Source: an uncultured Schlesneria sp.
GTDB lineage: Bacteria > Planctomycetota > Planctomycetia > Planctomycetales > Planctomycetaceae
Length of the DNA: 64,000 nucleotides
Assembly: GCA_903858935.1 (NCBI GenBank)
Contig: CAIOKO010000176.1
Span: 1 to 64,000 of the forward strand
Direction of reading: 5' to 3'
Part shown: positions 18,075 to 27,336 of the stretch, piece by piece
How the letters are laid out: the number at the start of each line of letters is the position of its first letter
Position numbering within the stretch: the first letter of the stretch is position 1
The notes under the pieces: generated by a model
Seen by the model: the letters and a program-made list of their open reading frames with translations, nothing else
Told to the model about the DNA's origin: nothing
Database searches by the model: none
Position numbers and translations under genes: made by a program

Positions 18075-19340
18075 TCATCCCTCGATGTAGGGCTGAGTCA
18101 GCCGATATTTTGAATGTTTTTCGAGGTATGCCGCGATTCGATCGGTGCGTGAAATCGCAACAGGCAGGAAATCAAGCGCCTGCTGAAGTCGCTCGTCAGG
18201 CTCGGCACAACTGAATCGCAGGAAGCCGCCACCTGCTTCTCCGAAACACTCGCCCCCCAGGCACGCAACACCGAATTTGTCATCCGCACCTTCCAGCAGG
18301 TACAGCGCCAATCCGTGGCTGGTGATTCCGAGGCGGTTACAAATTGGAGCGACGTTAGGAAACACGTAGAACGTCGCGGCAGGGTCAAGCGATCGGAATC
18401 CATCGAGGCGATTGAGCCCGTTTGTTAGCAATTCAACCTTCTTCCGAAACTTCTGCATCACGCTATCACGTTCGGTCGTGTCACGTTCCAGGGCTGCTTT
18501 GCCTGCCAGTTGAACAATTGGAGGAGTACATGACAGGGTCGTATTGATCATCTTGCCGATGGCATCCGAGACTTCCGCCGAGGCGACTGAAAACCCTAGT
18601 CGCCATCCGCTCATGCTGTAGCTTTTGCTGAACGTGTACGCCGCGACGGACCGTTCAAGCATGCCCGGTTCTGACAGCAGCGATTCATGCGTTCCCTTCC
18701 AAACCATGTGACAGTAGGGTTCGTCGCTGAAGACCGCGATATTGGTACCACGCAGCAAGTCGGCCACGTCGCGCAAATCCTGACGCGTCATAACGCCACC
18801 CGTAGGGTTGTGCGGTGAATTGAAGAAGATTGCCTTCGGAGAAGGGTCTGACTTGAGGAAATTTTCAATAGCCGACATCTCTGGTCGAAACCCGTTCGAT
18901 TGCTTCAGCGGTGACAGGACAGGTCGCGCATTTCGTCTGAGGATATTCGGCAGATATGTCGGAAAGTAAGGGCTGAAGACCAGAACACCATCGCCGGGAT
19001 TGAGAAAAGCTTCACAGAAGTACTGCTCGAAGACCTTCGCTCCTGGTGCGACAACAATATTGGCCGCCTCGGCGGGAATATTAAACTCATGCTTCACGAA
19101 GCGTGCTGCCGCCTCGCGAAACTCCGGCAGACCCGGTGAAGGGCAGTAGTGCGACTTGTTCTGCTGAATTGCCTCAACGCCAGACAGCTTCGCCGAAGCG
19201 GTACTGTCGAACGGGCTGTCGCCGATTTCAAGTTCGACAACATCCTTTCCAGTTGCTTTTAATGCCTTCGCCACTGCAAGCACATTAAAGGCCGTTTCGA
19301 CCGAAAGAGACTTGGCAAATTCACTCAGCTGAACGGGCAT
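18075..19340 (-). CDS. Class I/II pyridoxal-phosphate aminotransferase
   Basis: This is an aspartate aminotransferase-like fold I enzyme of about 421 residues. The PLP lysine is in SKSYSMSGWRLG, and the substrate-carboxylate Arg is expected in 'FLRFSCAEPDERL'. 'NSPHNPTGG' and 'SDEPYCHMVW' are the usual cofactor-contact motifs. The frame extends 11 codons upstream to 19373, but the ATG at 19340 has AGGA eight bases before it and I use it. The specificity among aspartate, alanine or branched substrates cannot be read from sequence. The next gene upstream on this strand is a conserved protein of unknown function, 74 bases away. Confidence 0.9.
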   Translation of the reverse strand: MPVQLSEFAKSLSVETAFNVLAVAKALKATGKDVVELEIGDSPFDSTASAKLSGVEAIQQNKSHYCPSPGLPEFREAAARFVKHEFNIPAEAANIVVAPGAKVFEQYFCEAFLNPGDGVLVFSPYFPTYLPNILRRNARPVLSPLKQSNGFRPEMSAIENFLKSDPSPKAIFFNSPHNPTGGVMTRQDLRDVADLLRGTNIAVFSDEPYCHMVWKGTHESLLSEPGMLERSVAAYTFSKSYSMSGWRLGFSVASAEVSDAIGKMINTTLSCTPPIVQLAGKAALERDTTERDSVMQKFRKKVELLTNGLNRLDGFRSLDPAATFYVFPNVAPICNRLGITSHGLALYLLEGADDKFGVACLGGECFGEAGGGFLRFSCAEPDERLQQALDFLPVAISRTDRIAAYLEKHSKYRLTQPYIEG

Positions 19341-19414
19341 CGTGGTATTCCTGTGTTTGAAGAGCGTCGTCATAAATGATGAGACGAGCGTCGTTGCAAA
19401 TGATGAGAGAAGAA

Positions 19415-20158
19415 CTACTTCGTTGAAATGGCCTGTTGCAGCGGACGAAGAACCTGGTCGATCACATATTTTTCCAATAAGGATTCACACTGAGTCCGCA
19501 GTTCTGCAAGAGTCTCTTCGTACGAGGTATCAGATTCAAGGCTTCCATATTGGCGCACCGTGAAGAACACACTGATATGCTCTTCCGGATAGTCGCTCCG
19601 ACGGACCTGGTACGCATTTGTTCGGGTTTCAATTAACAATCGAGCCTGACGACGGCAGGTTTCTTCCAGGGCAATTGTCATTGTCGGTTCAAAATTCAAG
19701 ACCTGACGACCTGGGATTTCCAGCAACCCATCCAGTGCCGAACTGACGCCAAGAGCTTCCGCCACAAGTTCGTCGTGATTGCCGCGATAATTGAAATCAA
19801 AGCCCATCATGTAATCAAGAGCTTCACAGTCAAGCGAACTGACTGACAGCATGTACGGAACCAGTTCCAAAACGAGCTTGTGCTGTTCAAATGCGTCATC
19901 GACGTCGTCCGGGTTGATGTAGCCGCTGCAGATTCGACGAGGTTCGAGCGTCAGCCACCGTTGATGTCCCTGATCTTTATCTTCCTCCAGAACATGGTCG
20001 CCGTTTTCCCGCGTATAAAAGTTCCGCATCGTCGAGTACTGTTTCCGGACACGCTCGAAAAAGCTGAGTGTCGTATCTCGTCCCGCTGGTAATGCCATCT
20101 CTGTATTGAGATTCATGTTGACGTAAAAATCGTCGGCGAGCGTGGAGTACGAAGACAT
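19415..20158 (-). CDS. Conserved protein of unknown function
   Basis: The 247-residue protein is soluble, acidic and predicted mostly helical. I recognise no motif. It has an ordered core (about residues 60-130, including 'CEALDYMMGFDFNYRGNHDELV') and a helical C-terminal tail. I use the ATG at 20158 because it has GAGGA nine bases upstream; an in-frame TTG precedes it. It lies upstream of the aminotransferase on the same strand. Composition matches its neighbours, so it is likely native. Confidence 0.65.
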   Translation of the reverse strand: MSSYSTLADDFYVNMNLNTEMALPAGRDTTLSFFERVRKQYSTMRNFYTRENGDHVLEEDKDQGHQRWLTLEPRRICSGYINPDDVDDAFEQHKLVLELVPYMLSVSSLDCEALDYMMGFDFNYRGNHDELVAEALGVSSALDGLLEIPGRQVLNFEPTMTIALEETCRRQARLLIETRTNAYQVRRSDYPEEHISVFFTVRQYGSLESDTSYEETLAELRTQCESLLEKYVIDQVLRPLQQAISTK

Positions 20159-20576
20159 CAATTATTTTCCTCAATGAATCAATCACGGCAGCAAGCGGAC
20201 AAGACGAGAATCGACTCGTCTCGACCGGCACGCTGCTCTAACCTTCGCGGTGAGTACTGTTAACGGAGGGTAAAACAGCCAAACGCCGGGGCGTCCTATT
20301 GTATAGGTCTATGGAACAGGGGTCAAAGAGGACTGCGGCGACGACGACTGTGCACCGCGATGAAACGAGGTGTTCCAGCGAATCTCTAGAAAAAACAGGT
20401 TAATATCCGGTGACCACACAGGGAAGTGTCCAGTTCGAGGCGGCCTGGGCCAGCATCTTCGACGCACACGAATAAAAAACGCTTATTTACGACAGTCCGG
20501 AACATTCCGTGCCGTTCATTGCTCAGGGAACTGCCTGAGAGTACAAAGAATCAGACATTTTGAAAGGGGATTGGCA
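20159..20576. other. Divergent intergenic region
   Basis: The 418 bases between two divergent genes should hold both promoters. The frame of the ogt gene stays open upstream to 20370, but the extra residues are Arg-rich and unconserved-looking, and the only good ribosome site lies at 20577. I see no hairpin or repeat that I can support. Confidence 0.4.
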
Positions 20577-21179
20577 ATGACCGTTACGTTAAAAAATCAT
20601 TCGCGGGTCTTTCGGTCCGTCAACGCCTTCAGCAAAAGGTCATCAAACCAGGGAAGTCATGATTTCCCGATCCGGCAGATTCTTGCCACTTTTTCGACCG
20701 CCATCGGCTGGATCGGTCTTTCCGGCCAGTGCGGCGAATTGACTTCAATCTACGTTGGTCATGCGTCGCCAGATTCCATTCGTGCCAAGGCAGTCATTGG
20801 CACGACAATGCTTGAAGAAGGGGATTGGAATCCCGCTTTGCGTTCTTTGTTCGAAGCTTATGCAGACGGAGAAGTCGTCAACTTTGACTCAATCGAAATT
20901 CGATTGCCAGAAATGACTTCGTTTCGTCGGCAGGTTGTCGAGGCAACACGAAGCATTGGTTACGGTCAAACCGTCTCGTATGGAGAACTTGCGCTTCAAG
21001 CAGGGCATCCGGGTGCTGCCAGAGCCGTTGGCACGGTCATGTCGAGCAATCGATTCCCGATCCTGATCCCGTGTCATCGTGTCTTGGCCGCAGGCGGAAA
21101 ACTTGGCGGATACACTTCACCAGCAGGAATTCGACTTAAGCAACGGTTGCTTGAGTTGGAGGCTCGTGCAATCAGTTGA
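20577..21179 (+). CDS. ogt: Methylated-DNA--protein-cysteine methyltransferase
   Basis: This is an O6-alkylguanine DNA alkyltransferase (Ogt/AGT) of 200 residues. The active-site PCHRV motif places the acceptor Cys at 166. The helix-turn-helix recognition region is 'TVSYGELALQAGHPGAARAVG', with the Arg finger in AARAVG. The C-terminal GKLGGYTSPAGIRLKQRLL is typical. The enzyme repairs O6-methylguanine by irreversible transfer to itself. The start at 20577 has GGGGA seven bases upstream. It is a lone gene, without Ada or AlkB neighbours. Confidence 0.93.
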   Translation: MTVTLKNHSRVFRSVNAFSKRSSNQGSHDFPIRQILATFSTAIGWIGLSGQCGELTSIYVGHASPDSIRAKAVIGTTMLEEGDWNPALRSLFEAYADGEVVNFDSIEIRLPEMTSFRRQVVEATRSIGYGQTVSYGELALQAGHPGAARAVGTVMSSNRFPILIPCHRVLAAGGKLGGYTSPAGIRLKQRLLELEARAIS

Positions 21180-21285
21180 TTATTTCTTTTCGTACGAATT
21201 CAACGGTTTAACTATGATTTAGGATTCCTCGGATCGTTTTTTCGACCGACGGGATTTGTCTCAGCCTCACGAAACCCCAGGGTAT

Positions 21286-21549
21286 ATGATGCGATTGTCC
21301 CAATCTCTCTTTATGCTGACCGCCGCCGCCACGACTGCTTTTGTGATCACGATCCTGGCGATGGTTGCGATGCTTCTTGGTGACCCTGATGCGCCCGTCA
21401 ACGTCTGGTTTAACAATCACGGTGCTACAGTCATGACGGTTGAGGTGATTGCCATCGCGGGTTTCGGGCTTTCAGCGATGATCGCCGACAGTCGCGAAAT
21501 GCGTCAGAAGCAACAGAAAGAAAAAAGCCCTTCGAAGTCACCGAAATGA
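21286..21549 (+). CDS. Small two-span membrane protein
   Basis: The 87-residue protein has hydrophobic segments at about residues 5-31 and 46-66 and a lysine/serine-rich tail. The frame could start earlier at a TTG at 21256, but the ATG at 21286 removes a polar leader. Its last codons and its stop lie inside a strong hairpin terminator. I recognise no family. Confidence 0.55.
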   Translation: MMRLSQSLFMLTAAATTAFVITILAMVAMLLGDPDAPVNVWFNNHGATVMTVEVIAIAGFGLSAMIADSREMRQKQQKEKSPSKSPK

Positions 21550-21563
21550 CTTCGAAGGGCTTT
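21524..21563. terminator. Bidirectional hairpin terminator overlapping a coding end
   Basis: A perfect 17-bp stem (21524-21540 pairing with 21547-21563) closes a six-base loop (ccgaaa). The upper strand ends in 'tttaattgctttt'; on the lower strand the stem is followed by an oligo-T run from the 'aaaaaa' at 21519-21526. It lies between the convergent membrane-protein gene and rpoD, so it can serve both. The left arm is inside the upstream coding sequence and the stop codon is in the right arm. Confidence 0.85.
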
Positions 21564-21611
21564 AATTGCTTTTGACCGCAACCCGGCCAAAGGTCAAGAT
21601 CGCGAATTTGC

Positions 21612-23309
21612 TCAACCTGCTACGGCGAACACTTCGTCACTCTCTTCCACACTCGAGTCGTCACTGACTTCAGGAGATGGTAGTGGTTCGTCATCGGTGG
21701 AATCAACAAAACCGCGAAGGTGATTTGCTCGAGTTTCGTGTTGAAGCTTTCGCAAGGCCTTAGATTCGATTTGTCGAATTCGTTCGCGTGTCACTTTGAA
21801 AATACGGCCGGTCTCTTCCAGCGTATAGCTGTATCCGTCACCCAGACCGTATCGCAACTTGATGATTTCGCGTTCGCGATACGTCAAGCTGCGAAGCACG
21901 ACTTCGATCTTGTCTCGCAACATTTCCTGCATGGCGGATTCGGCAGGGTTCGACTCGTTGTCGTCCTGCAGGAAATCTCCGAACGAACCGTCTTCGCTTT
22001 CGCCCACTGGCGTATCAAGACTGACTGGATGCTTCCAGGTCTTCATGATTCGCTCGGTTTCTTCCAGTGACATGCCGACGGCTTCCGCCAGTTCTTCCAT
22101 GCTCGGATCGCGACCGGTTTCCTGTCGAATCTGTTCGCTCTTTGCTTTCAATTGCGAAATGCATTGGAACATATGGACTGGAATACGAATTGTTCGAGCG
22201 TGGTCGGCAACAGCACGGGTGATCGCCTGGCGAATCCACCACGTGGCATAGGTCGAAAACTTGTATCCACGTCGATATTCGTACTTTTCCACGCCTCGCA
22301 TCAAGCCGGCATTCCCTTCCTGGATCAGGTCCAGAAAGCTGAGTCCCCGGTTTCGATACTTCTTGGCAATCGACACGACCAGACGCAGGTTACCGCCGGA
22401 CAATTGTTGCTTGCCGCGAGTCCACGCGTCAAACTTGGCCATGATTCGACGCATTCTGTCACAGAAATCGGCAGGCGTCTCCAGGACAAGTTCGGTCAGG
22501 TCGCTGAGTTCGCGACGCAGAATCTCGGTCTCGTTGGCAGCGGCAACTGTTCGACGTTCCGAAAGTTTCTGGATCTGAAGTTGCAGTTCCTGAATCCGTT
22601 TTCCAATCTGTTCCATCCGACGCATGATCGGCTGAACTCGCTGGGTTCGGACGCTCAGTTCTTCGCACAACCAGGCGAGCTTACGTCTCCGGTTCTTCAT
22701 CTTCAGCTTGATCGCTGCCAGTTCTGGTTTCGTCTTCGCCGCCTTTTGAGCTTCCCAGTCGACCTTGTTTTCTTCAAGCAGACGTTTGATCGTGGGAAGA
22801 TTGACAGGAATACGACCCTGGATTTGTTCTTTACGCAGATTTTCCGTTTCGCTGGTTCGCAGCGTTCGTTCGAACGGCAATTCGTTGCGACAGACTTTTT
22901 CGATCGTGTCGACAACAAGCCCGATGGCAAAGTCAGATTCGGCGATTTTACGTCGGAACCACTTGCGAGCAATTTCAATCTGCTTGGCGAGGAAAATCTC
23001 TTTTTCACGCGACAACAGAGGAATATGTCCCATCTGGCTGAGATACATCCGGATCGGATCACGCGAGGACGATGGGGTCTCGGGTTCCATCATCGATTCG
23101 GGGATGGCTTCGTATTTAGGCTGATCGTTTGGATCGGGCTCGTCAACAATATCGAGACCAAGATCTTCTAAAGCGATGATCAACTCGGGAACCATGTTGG
23201 GATCGCCTCCCTCATCAGGGAGATACTTATCAACCAACTGGTACGTGGCGTACCCCTTGGCGCGGCAGGCGTCTAGCAACTTGGCAAATTCCGGGCTGAA
23301 GCGATGCAT
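21612..23309 (-). CDS. rpoD: Primary RNA polymerase sigma factor RpoD
   Basis: The 565-residue protein is a group 1 sigma-70. Region 1.1-like sequence occupies about residues 1-60, and region 1.2 includes '[16 protein letters not shown]'. A non-conserved region of about 180 residues follows. Region 2 carries '[24 protein letters not shown]' and the -10 recognition and melting segment '[14 protein letters not shown]'. Region 4.2 is '[23 protein letters not shown]'. It directs transcription of housekeeping genes. A strong AGGAGG site lies eight bases before the ATG. The C-terminal extension after region 4 is acidic. Confidence 0.95.
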   Translation of the reverse strand: MHRFSPEFAKLLDACRAKGYATYQLVDKYLPDEGGDPNMVPELIIALEDLGLDIVDEPDPNDQPKYEAIPESMMEPETPSSSRDPIRMYLSQMGHIPLLSREKEIFLAKQIEIARKWFRRKIAESDFAIGLVVDTIEKVCRNELPFERTLRTSETENLRKEQIQGRIPVNLPTIKRLLEENKVDWEAQKAAKTKPELAAIKLKMKNRRRKLAWLCEELSVRTQRVQPIMRRMEQIGKRIQELQLQIQKLSERRTVAAANETEILRRELSDLTELVLETPADFCDRMRRIMAKFDAWTRGKQQLSGGNLRLVVSIAKKYRNRGLSFLDLIQEGNAGLMRGVEKYEYRRGYKFSTYATWWIRQAITRAVADHARTIRIPVHMFQCISQLKAKSEQIRQETGRDPSMEELAEAVGMSLEETERIMKTWKHPVSLDTPVGESEDGSFGDFLQDDNESNPAESAMQEMLRDKIEVVLRSLTYREREIIKLRYGLGDGYSYTLEETGRIFKVTRERIRQIESKALRKLQHETRANHLRGFVDSTDDEPLPSPEVSDDSSVEESDEVFAVAG

Positions 23310-23345
23310 GGGTCAAACCTCCTGTGATTCGTTCACGTCCCTGTG

Positions 23346-23351
23346 ATTATA
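23346..23351 (-). promoter_or_regulatory. Candidate -10 element for rpoD
   Basis: The sequence TATAAT on the minus strand lies about 37 bases upstream of the rpoD start codon. It gives a short leader of about 30 bases containing the AGGAGG site. No good -35 hexamer is found 16-18 bases upstream, so this may be a promoter that depends on an activator or an alternative sigma factor, or chance. Confidence 0.35.
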
Positions 23352-24036
23352 GCCTGTGCGGGTAGGCATTCGTGAAACAAAATTACTTCCTGAGAATTAT
23401 TCGCCGGTCCGTCAACAATTGACAAACGCTCAGCAGTCTTCATGTTCAACGGCCAGCCATCGGTTCCATCGAACGAGCTGACCAAAAACCATCTCACACG
23501 AACTTGGCGCTGCGATCAACAGTCACCCTCCAAAAAGCGCCCCCAACAATTCAATTGCGGGACCATCTTCTGGCTCCTCGCTAAACGGGACAGCAGGGCA
23601 GCCATCGGTCTAGACGGCTGAGATCGAGGCAAAGTTCGCATTGATAGCATCCTTTCTTTCGTTGCGAGACGTCCGAGCATCGGTTGCTCTGGCGGGTCGA
23701 AATGCTAACAAAATGAACCGCCGCGCGCCACGAAAACTGCCCATTTAGAAAAATTTCTTGAAAAATTCTTCGCAGCCCCCCGCTCACTCCCTTGCGCCTT
23801 TTTTATGGTCCGAAAGCCGATCGACATTAAATCAGGCAAAATACGCTTAAAAAAAGGCCCTAAAGTCTCGCTCGACCCCTCTTATGGTCCTCTGGTGTTC
23901 CCGAAACCGGGATTCTGCAGTGTGTCTCCTGTTTTCCCGAACAATATCGGTTTCCCGCAGATCAGCATTCCTCAGCGGCGAATCGAACAAGAACAGGGTC
24001 GAAATCACTCAATTCTGACCAATCAAAAATGTTTGA
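23352..24036. other. Intergenic stretch upstream of rpoD
   Basis: About 690 bases separate rpoD from the end of the ornithine cyclodeaminase-like gene. Short frames here, for example 23581-23787 on the minus strand and 23805-24134 on the plus strand, have no ribosome site or family signal, and the latter runs into the 3' end of the next gene. The segment 23700-23900 is rich in A/T runs. I see no RNA gene that I can support. Confidence 0.4.
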
Positions 24037-24993
24037 TCAGAACGGAAGCGGCCGGCCTAATCCCTCGTCTCTTGCCCGCTCGAAAATCCGTACTGCCACT
24101 GCCAGATCTTCCAGACCTAATCCCACCGACTTGAATAGCGTGATATCCTCTCTCAGAGCACGCCCCGTTTCACGGCCTACGACGACATCTGATAACTCGT
24201 GCACTCGAGGCCAGTCCAGGCTCCCGTCTTCGATGGCAGGAACGAAGTCACCCGCCTCAAGCTGACACGCCTCAAGGCTGTCGCAAACAACATGGTCCGC
24301 ACGGCGAATCGTTGTCACATCGATTTCGGCCTTTGATAAATAATTACTGCCGACGGCGTTGATATGTGTCCCCTCATCGAGCACATGCCCGTCAAACAGT
24401 GGCGACTTGGTTGTCGTCGCACAAATCACAATATCTTTTTCGGCAGCCGCTTCATCCGGGGAATGAACTGCCACTGTCGGCACGTTACAGTACTCTGCCA
24501 TCTCATCGGCGAACGCCCGGCGACGGTCATCGTTGCGGCTGTAAACTTCAACACGCTCAATCCGTCGTACGCTGCAGATCGCCTTCAATTGGGATCGGGC
24601 TTGAAAACCCGTCCCGAAACATCCGACCACACGAGCGTCGGGCCGAGCCATATATTTTGTTGCCACGCCTGAAGCTGCCCCCGTACGCATCTGGCCCAGC
24701 AAATTCGCTTCGATCATGGCCACGGGTTGACCATGCTCGGCTTCGGACAGTACGAACTGAAACCGGGCACCCGCGCGCGTTGTGACATAAGACTTGTATC
24801 CGACATATCCCAGGTATTCAGCCCCGGCCGACAGAAAATGGATCGTCGCCCCTTTGGCGTTGGCCCTTCGTCGAGGTTGGTTCTCGGCCTTGCCGAAGGC
24901 CCACTGGCGGAAGGCTTCTTCAACGCAATCGATCGCCGAGTCCATATCCAGCAACCAGGCGACATCGTCTTCGGTCAAATAAATTGCAGACAT
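24037..24993 (-). CDS. Ornithine cyclodeaminase/mu-crystallin family protein
   Basis: This 318-residue protein is a member of the OCD/mu-crystallin family of NAD(P)-dependent enzymes. The nucleotide-binding motif VGCFGTGFQAR is near residue 119, and 'GSNYLSKAEID' and 'DSLEAC...GDFVPAI' are family segments. Members include ornithine cyclodeaminase, alanine dehydrogenase and ketimine reductases, and the substrate cannot be chosen from sequence. The gene begins 13 bases after a TMEM175-type channel gene on the same strand, so the two form a likely operon. Confidence 0.88.
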   Translation of the reverse strand: MSAIYLTEDDVAWLLDMDSAIDCVEEAFRQWAFGKAENQPRRRANAKGATIHFLSAGAEYLGYVGYKSYVTTRAGARFQFVLSEAEHGQPVAMIEANLLGQMRTGAASGVATKYMARPDARVVGCFGTGFQARSQLKAICSVRRIERVEVYSRNDDRRRAFADEMAEYCNVPTVAVHSPDEAAAEKDIVICATTTKSPLFDGHVLDEGTHINAVGSNYLSKAEIDVTTIRRADHVVCDSLEACQLEAGDFVPAIEDGSLDWPRVHELSDVVVGRETGRALREDITLFKSVGLGLEDLAVAVRIFERARDEGLGRPLPF

Positions 24994-25006
24994 GTTTGAT
25001 CATCCC

Positions 25007-25591
25007 TCATTTCAATTCGGGTGTGAACGATTTCTCAATACGGGGATCGGGAATCAACCAGATCATTGCCACCACAATATACAGCGAACAGGCGATCCAA
25101 GAACTCACAAATGAAAAAGGAATCCCAATGGCGTAAATCAGCAGAGATAAGTTTCCTTTCAAATCGCTTCCAATTGCCGTCGCGACAAACGATTCCTGCC
25201 CGTGATGAATCACCAGCGATCGGACGAGCAGCGTATACGAACATCCCGCAAGCAAGAGTACGATTCCATAAAGGGCAACAGGCCAGGGGGCGAAGTCGTT
25301 TTGTCCCATCCAGCCTGTCGTGAACGGGATCAATGACAGCCAGAACAATAAATGGAGATTGGCCCAAAGAACCTGACCATTCACAGCTTTTGCCGCCTGC
25401 ATCAGATGATGATGATTGTTCCAGTAAATCCCAATAAAGAGAAAACTGAGGACATAACTGAAAAAAACGGGAATCAGTGGCCACAAGGCAGACAACTCGG
25501 CCCCTTTAGGTACTTTCAATTCCAATGCCATAATCGTGATGATGATGGCGATCACTCCATCGCTGAAGGCTTCCAATCGTCCTTTGGTCAT
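25007..25591 (-). CDS. TMEM175-type potassium channel family protein
   Basis: This protein of about 194 residues belongs to the DUF1211/TMEM175 family. Bacterial members form tetrameric potassium-selective channels with six spans per subunit. The first helix has the family signature RLEAFSDGVIAI near residues 5-16, followed by ITIMALELKVP. Then come 'FFSYVLSFLFIGIYWNNHHHL' and 'WANLHLLFWLSLIPF'. I start at the ATG at 25591, which places the RxxxFSDG helix at the N terminus; the frame continues upstream to 25657 with an atypical leader. It is the first gene of a likely two-gene unit. Confidence 0.85.
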   Translation of the reverse strand: MTKGRLEAFSDGVIAIIITIMALELKVPKGAELSALWPLIPVFFSYVLSFLFIGIYWNNHHHLMQAAKAVNGQVLWANLHLLFWLSLIPFTTGWMGQNDFAPWPVALYGIVLLLAGCSYTLLVRSLVIHHGQESFVATAIGSDLKGNLSLLIYAIGIPFSFVSSWIACSLYIVVAMIWLIPDPRIEKSFTPELK

Positions 25592-25884
25592 GCTCAATCT
25601 CAATCCGGATGGTATTGACGCCCACGTCGAAAATGTCCGACGACGCTTGAAATACATTGCAGGGCGGCGCGATCCCTACTACATATCAATGCAAGATACG
25701 AGGTTTTCAAACAAGTCAATCGAAGGGATTTGAAACTGCAGCATCTGATGCTGAATTTTTTCCAATCGTCGGGGCCGTTTGGAAAATCTGATGTACGATC
25801 CAAAAATTGCATGGCCTGGCTCAATCGCGCATAGGAGATCTTTGATGAGATTTCCGATATCTATAAAAAGAACATGAAAGCGTT

Positions 25885-26919
25885 ATGCCTTCCGAAGACC
25901 TGTTTTCTCCTGATCTGAGCGAAACATTAGAAATTCCTGCGCAAGAGTCATGGCCCAAAACGTCGCATCGGTTTGACCCGAAAAGTGTCTGGGCGGTCAA
26001 GGCGGCTCTCGCTTCAGGACGGCCTTTATTGCTGCGCGGTGAACCGGGGATTGGTAAAAGCCAGTTGGCTCGGGCGGCTGCATATTCACTCGGTGTTCCA
26101 TTCCTTCCGTTTGTTGTCGATAAACGGAGTGAACGAGATGAGTTGTTCTATACTTTCGACGCCGTAGCAAGGTTGGCTCAAGCTCACGTCAGTGCGGTGA
26201 TTTCCCAGAGTGATCGTGGTTCCGACTGGCAAAAGGCGATGGCGGAAGAGAACTTCATTCGACCTGGTGTGATGTGGAAGGCGATCGATTGGCAGGATGC
26301 GCACAAGCAAGCCGAACGGTTTTTGAGGCACTCGCGACAAAAGGAAGGTCGTAACACATTTCCTGACTGGAAACCTTCGTCCGAAGCGAGCTGTGGACCC
26401 GTGGTTCTGATCGATGAAATCGACAAGGCTGAACCGTCGTTTCCTAACGGGCTGCTCGAATGCCTTGGAAACCAGGGATTTCAAATCCCTCAACTGGGAA
26501 AAACAATTACGCTAGCGAAGGGAGCCAAGCCGCCGTTGGTCGTCATCACTACGAATGAAGATCGCGAGTTGCCCGCGCCATTCCTAAGACGTTGCCTTGT
26601 CTTGAAAATGGAGTTTCCCGAAGAGCCAGAAGCGGCAAAAAAGTTTCTGATCGAAGACCGTGCCCGAGTCTTCTGGAAGGACGAACAGGTGAGTACCACG
26701 GTTTGTCAGACGGTCGTTAATCTGTTGCTGGACGAACGGAAAAATGCCCGGATCGATGGGGGGGCAATCCCTGGGGCTGCTGAATTCCTGGACATCTTGC
26801 GGGTACTGGTCAGCATGTGTAACGCCGATGACCCTGTTGAGCATGATACAATACAGCTCGCGGCGCTGGCCGAAATCAGTGATCTTGCTTTAAAGAAGAA
26901 TCGCGAGGAACCGTCGTGA
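25885..26919 (+). CDS. MoxR-type AAA+ ATPase
   Basis: This is a 344-residue AAA+ ATPase of the MoxR/AAA_5 type. Walker A is GEPGIGKS (residues 52-59) and Walker B is VVLIDEIDKAEPSFPNGLL. Sensor-1 is likely in VITTNEDRELPAPFLRRC, which also carries the Arg finger. MoxR ATPases normally act with a von Willebrand factor A-type partner as a chaperone that inserts metal or activates complexes. No such partner is here: a GTG overlapping the stop opens a 12-codon frame that ends at once. The AAA+ gene is therefore an orphan or has lost its partner. Confidence 0.85.
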   Translation: MPSEDLFSPDLSETLEIPAQESWPKTSHRFDPKSVWAVKAALASGRPLLLRGEPGIGKSQLARAAAYSLGVPFLPFVVDKRSERDELFYTFDAVARLAQAHVSAVISQSDRGSDWQKAMAEENFIRPGVMWKAIDWQDAHKQAERFLRHSRQKEGRNTFPDWKPSSEASCGPVVLIDEIDKAEPSFPNGLLECLGNQGFQIPQLGKTITLAKGAKPPLVVITTNEDRELPAPFLRRCLVLKMEFPEEPEAAKKFLIEDRARVFWKDEQVSTTVCQTVVNLLLDERKNARIDGGAIPGAAEFLDILRVLVSMCNADDPVEHDTIQLAALAEISDLALKKNREEPS

Positions 26920-27336
26920 ACAACCTGGGCCGATCAACTGACCGTAAGTGAGTTGATTCGGCCTCGAAAACTTTACGACGGTGCCATTTTAATCTCGCAA
27001 AATCTTCGCCAATCATCGACGTTTTCATGTGCCCGCGAACGAAATTCGCAGTTTATTTTGATCCGGTTGCGACATCATTCCGTTCTGCGTTCGGAATGCG
27101 GTGAAAAGGCCAATGTGTTCGTTGTCCTCTCCGCTGCTGCAGATTGTTCGGTATCTGCTTGGAATGCCTCAAGTTAACCCGATTTCGACTGTTGTCTGCC
27201 CGGACGTCCTGTATCATCAAATTGCGAGCAAGGATGTTCGACGGTGCTCATGTTCATTTAATGTGAGAGTTACCAGACGAACGGGACGAATTTTCTCGAC
27301 CGTTTGCGGTGATTCATCCAAAGGTATGCATTCATC
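26920..27336. other. Intergenic stretch with imperfect hairpin
   Basis: About 417 bases carry no convincing gene. A 12-bp imperfect stem (26928-26939 pairing with 26951-26963, one bulged base) follows the AAA+ stop by nine bases and may be a terminator, although no T run follows. The remainder should hold the promoter of the downstream SPFH operon. Confidence 0.4.

Noticed and set aside
20370-20576. N-terminal extension of ogt
   Set aside because: The extra 69 codons are Arg-rich with no homology, and the ribosome site lies before the ATG at 20577.
22152-23171. Long plus-strand frame of 339 codons opposite rpoD
   Set aside because: It is antisense to a highly conserved sigma factor gene and has no family signal or ribosome site; it follows from the codon bias of rpoD.
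23805-24134. 109-codon frame upstream of rpoD
   Set aside because: There is no ribosome site or family, and it overlaps the 3' end of the ornithine cyclodeaminase-like gene.
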